Below are positions 61,769 through 64,000 of a stretch of 64,000 bases of DNA, piece by piece (positions within the stretch are counted from its first letter, which is position 1; every line of letters starts with the position of its first letter). Below the pieces are notes generated by a model, which had not been told where the DNA came from, did not search any database, and saw only the letters and a program-made list of their open reading frames with translations. The stretch is from Amphirosellinia nigrospora (taxonomy: Eukaryota; Ascomycota; Sordariomycetes; Xylariales; Xylariaceae): the NCBI GenBank assembly GCA_004123355.1, contig SCHM01000003.1, positions 5,041,058 through 5,105,057 on the forward strand, written 5' to 3'. The translations under genes and the position numbers were made by a program.

Positions 61769-64000
61769 TTAGCGAGCTAAAATAACCTAGTAATATTAAA
61801 TAAACTTTATATTAATATATAAACTATTTAAGTTATACTTGCTATATAATTTATAAGATTTTCGACGTAAAACTTTTATAAAGTTAAATAAAAATATAAT
61901 AAAGTTAATATTTAAAAAAAATTTATTAATATTTTATAATATAATAAACTTATAAAAAAAAAAATAAACATTAGTTAGTTTAATTAAAATAAAATAATTT
62001 TAATAATAAAAATATAATAATTTATAATAATAAGTTAATTTTTACGGATATATTTTATTTTATTAAACGTATTAATTTATTTTTAAAAAATAAAAATTAA
62101 TAAAAACTAATAGCAAACAATTATTATTTATATTTTAAACGTTTTTATTAAAACTAACCGTTATATAATAAAATAATAAGCTAATAATTTAAAACAAACT
62201 AATATACGTAAAAAAAATTAACCGCAATTATTAATAGCTTTATTAATAAATTTGCTATATAAGCTTTTTAAGCTATAAAATTGTTTAACTAATTATATTT
62301 TAAGCTAAAATATTTTATTATAATAAAATAGCTATAATTATTTTTATTTAATAAAAATTATAATATATTTAAATAATAAAAGTTAAATAAAAATAACCGT
62401 AATTAATATAATATTATAATTTTTATTTAAACTTATATAAATTTAAATATTAAATTTTTATTAATATTTAAATTTATTATAAAATTAATAAACTATATAT
62501 TTTAAGTTATAAAAATAAAATTTTTTTAATAACCGCTCGTAAAAAATACTTTAAAAATAAACTATATTAAAAATATAATAAACTTAAGCGTAGTTTTAAA
62601 TAAAATAACTAATTTAATAAACGTAAAAACAAAAAAATCGAAAACGTTAAATTGCTAGCTTAAAAAAAAAAAATTATAAACAAAATTTAATTATAACTAT
62701 AAGTATAACTAAAAAAAAAAATATAAAAAAACACGCTAATTTTTTAAAAAAAAAAAAATAATATTAATTTTATTAATAAAAATAAAAATTTTTTTATACT
62801 TGCTTATTCGATCTATAAATCGGAAAATAATAATAGTATATTTTATTAAATATATAATAATTTATAAATATTATAATAAAATATTTAATTTAATATATAT
62901 ATAAAACCGGTATATTTATATATATAATATATAGCTAATTAAATAAATTATATTTTAATTTTTTACGTAAAAAAACAAATAAATATATTTATATTATACT
63001 TTTTATTTTTATTATAAAATATATTATTTTATTATTTCGAATTTTATAGGTTAAAAATTTTATATAGCTATTTAAACGAAATAATATATTTATAACGTAA
63101 AAAAATATATTTAAAAATAACTAAACTAAATTAACTTTAATTTTATAATAGTTATATAAACGCTTTTTAAGCTATATAAAATAAATAATAATATAAAAAA
63201 TCTTTTAATAATTATTTTTTATACTTAAAAATTAATATTTATACTTAATAAAATAATAAAAATATTATTATTTATTTTAATTTTAAAGCAAAACGTAATA
63301 TTATTATATAAGCTTTTAAATATTTAAAATATATTATTATATATTATAAAAATAAAATTAAAAACATTAAAAAAAAAAATACAATATAAATATTAAGCTA
63401 TATTTTTTATTATATTATAAAAAAAAACGCTAATAGTTTTTTTATTTTAATAATAATTATTAAATTTATATAAATATTTAAAAATAATATTAAGCTTAAA
63501 ATATTATTAAATAATAATTTTTTAGTTTATAAAAAACTATAATTAATTATAAAAGTTAGTAAATAATATTTGCCGGTATAAATAATTATAAATATTTTTT
63601 AAAATATATTTTTTTGCACTATATATATAAAATAATTTATTTAAAAATATATTATTTAAATTAAATATATTATTAAAGTATTAATTATTTATATATTTTT
63701 ACTATTTAATTAAAATTTTTTTTTAAACTTTTATATAAAAATAAAATAGCTATTATTATTAAATCTATTATATTATTAGTAGTAATTATAATTAACTTTT
63801 TGCTAAAAAAAAAAATAATATTAAAAAATATTTATATTAAATTTATTTTTAAATAAATTAATATTAATTTTAAATTATAATATAAAAAATTATTTAAAAA
63901 CTATAATAATAGTTATAGCTATAGCTATAGTTAAAAAATTAAGCTTAAATATAAGCGTTTTTTAATTAATAAGTATTAATTTCGCTAATAATAAAATCGT

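Larger units (their letters stand above)
42484..64000. other. AT-rich block of RIP-mutated repeats
   Basis: Over 21 kb, to the window end, consists mainly of A and T with scattered G/C, mostly in AGC/GCT and CG contexts. CpA and TpG are rare outside a few islands, the signature of RIP (C-to-T in CpA). Stops occur in every frame, so no gene can be called. The content is probably old transposons: two related repeat copies, a foldback element and less mutated islands are listed separately. Such blocks occur as AT isochores and as centromeres in RIP-active fungi; which this is cannot be told from the window. Confidence 0.9.

Noticed and set aside
42484-64000. Mitochondrial or plasmid insertion as the cause of high AT
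   Set aside because: No tRNA, rRNA or respiratory gene frames are visible, and paired repeats show CpA-directed transitions typical of RIP.
42484-64000. CRISPR-like or regularly spaced arrays
   Set aside because: Only simple-sequence runs and diverged transposon-like repeats are seen; the organism is a eukaryote.

Overview
The window is nuclear DNA of a filamentous ascomycete (Pezizomycotina). The genes carry many short (about 47-195 bp) GT-AG introns. The products include a non-reducing polyketide synthase, a fungal rhodopsin-domain membrane protein, Gpi16, Luc7, Mcr1, an OPT transporter, a sedolisin and a mating-type-like HMG box. The right third of the window shows the signature of repeat-induced point mutation (RIP). 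I cannot name the species.

Layout. (1) 1-9.8 kb looks like the edge of a secondary-metabolite cluster: the 3' part of a KS-AT-PT-ACP polyketide synthase without thioesterase, a DHA1-type exporter, an SDR oxidoreductase with a GC-AG intron, and a secreted epoxide hydrolase with six exons. (2) 9.8-12.3 kb holds no recognisable gene. (3) 12.3-25.5 kb is a mostly housekeeping block: rhodopsin-domain protein, GPI16, LUC7, an unrecognised RGG/coiled-coil protein, an oligopeptide transporter and MCR1. (4) 26.3 kb has a tRNA-Ser(AGA) with a short intron, followed by 3.3 kb without visible genes. (5) 29.7-42.1 kb is sparse: a MAT-like HMG-box gene, a hypothetical protein, a sedolisin protease, a small ORF with a 27-bp coding minisatellite, a serine hydrolase and an S66 peptidase. 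(6) From about 42.48 kb to the end is a very AT-rich block with no intact genes. It contains a foldback element, a diverged repeat pair and a few less mutated islands.

Two cross-cutting results. First, most multi-exon genes, including the conserved GPI16, LUC7-adjacent and MCR1 genes, contain single-base frameshifts, nearly all in homopolymers. Sequencing or consensus error explains this better than gene death, so the polyketide synthase should not be called a pseudogene on this evidence. LUC7, the SDR and the epoxide hydrolase are intact. Second, the AT-rich block carries internal proof of RIP: the two arms of the foldback element and the two copies of a ~290-bp repeat differ mainly by C-to-T/G-to-A transitions.

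I found no clearly new biological system. The items most worth a second look are the RIP-dated foldback element, the solitary mating-type-like HMG gene, the 14-nt microexon, the GC-AG intron whose retention keeps the frame, and the repeat-bearing small ORF. Coding coordinates below are outer limits; introns and frame breaks are listed in the evidence.
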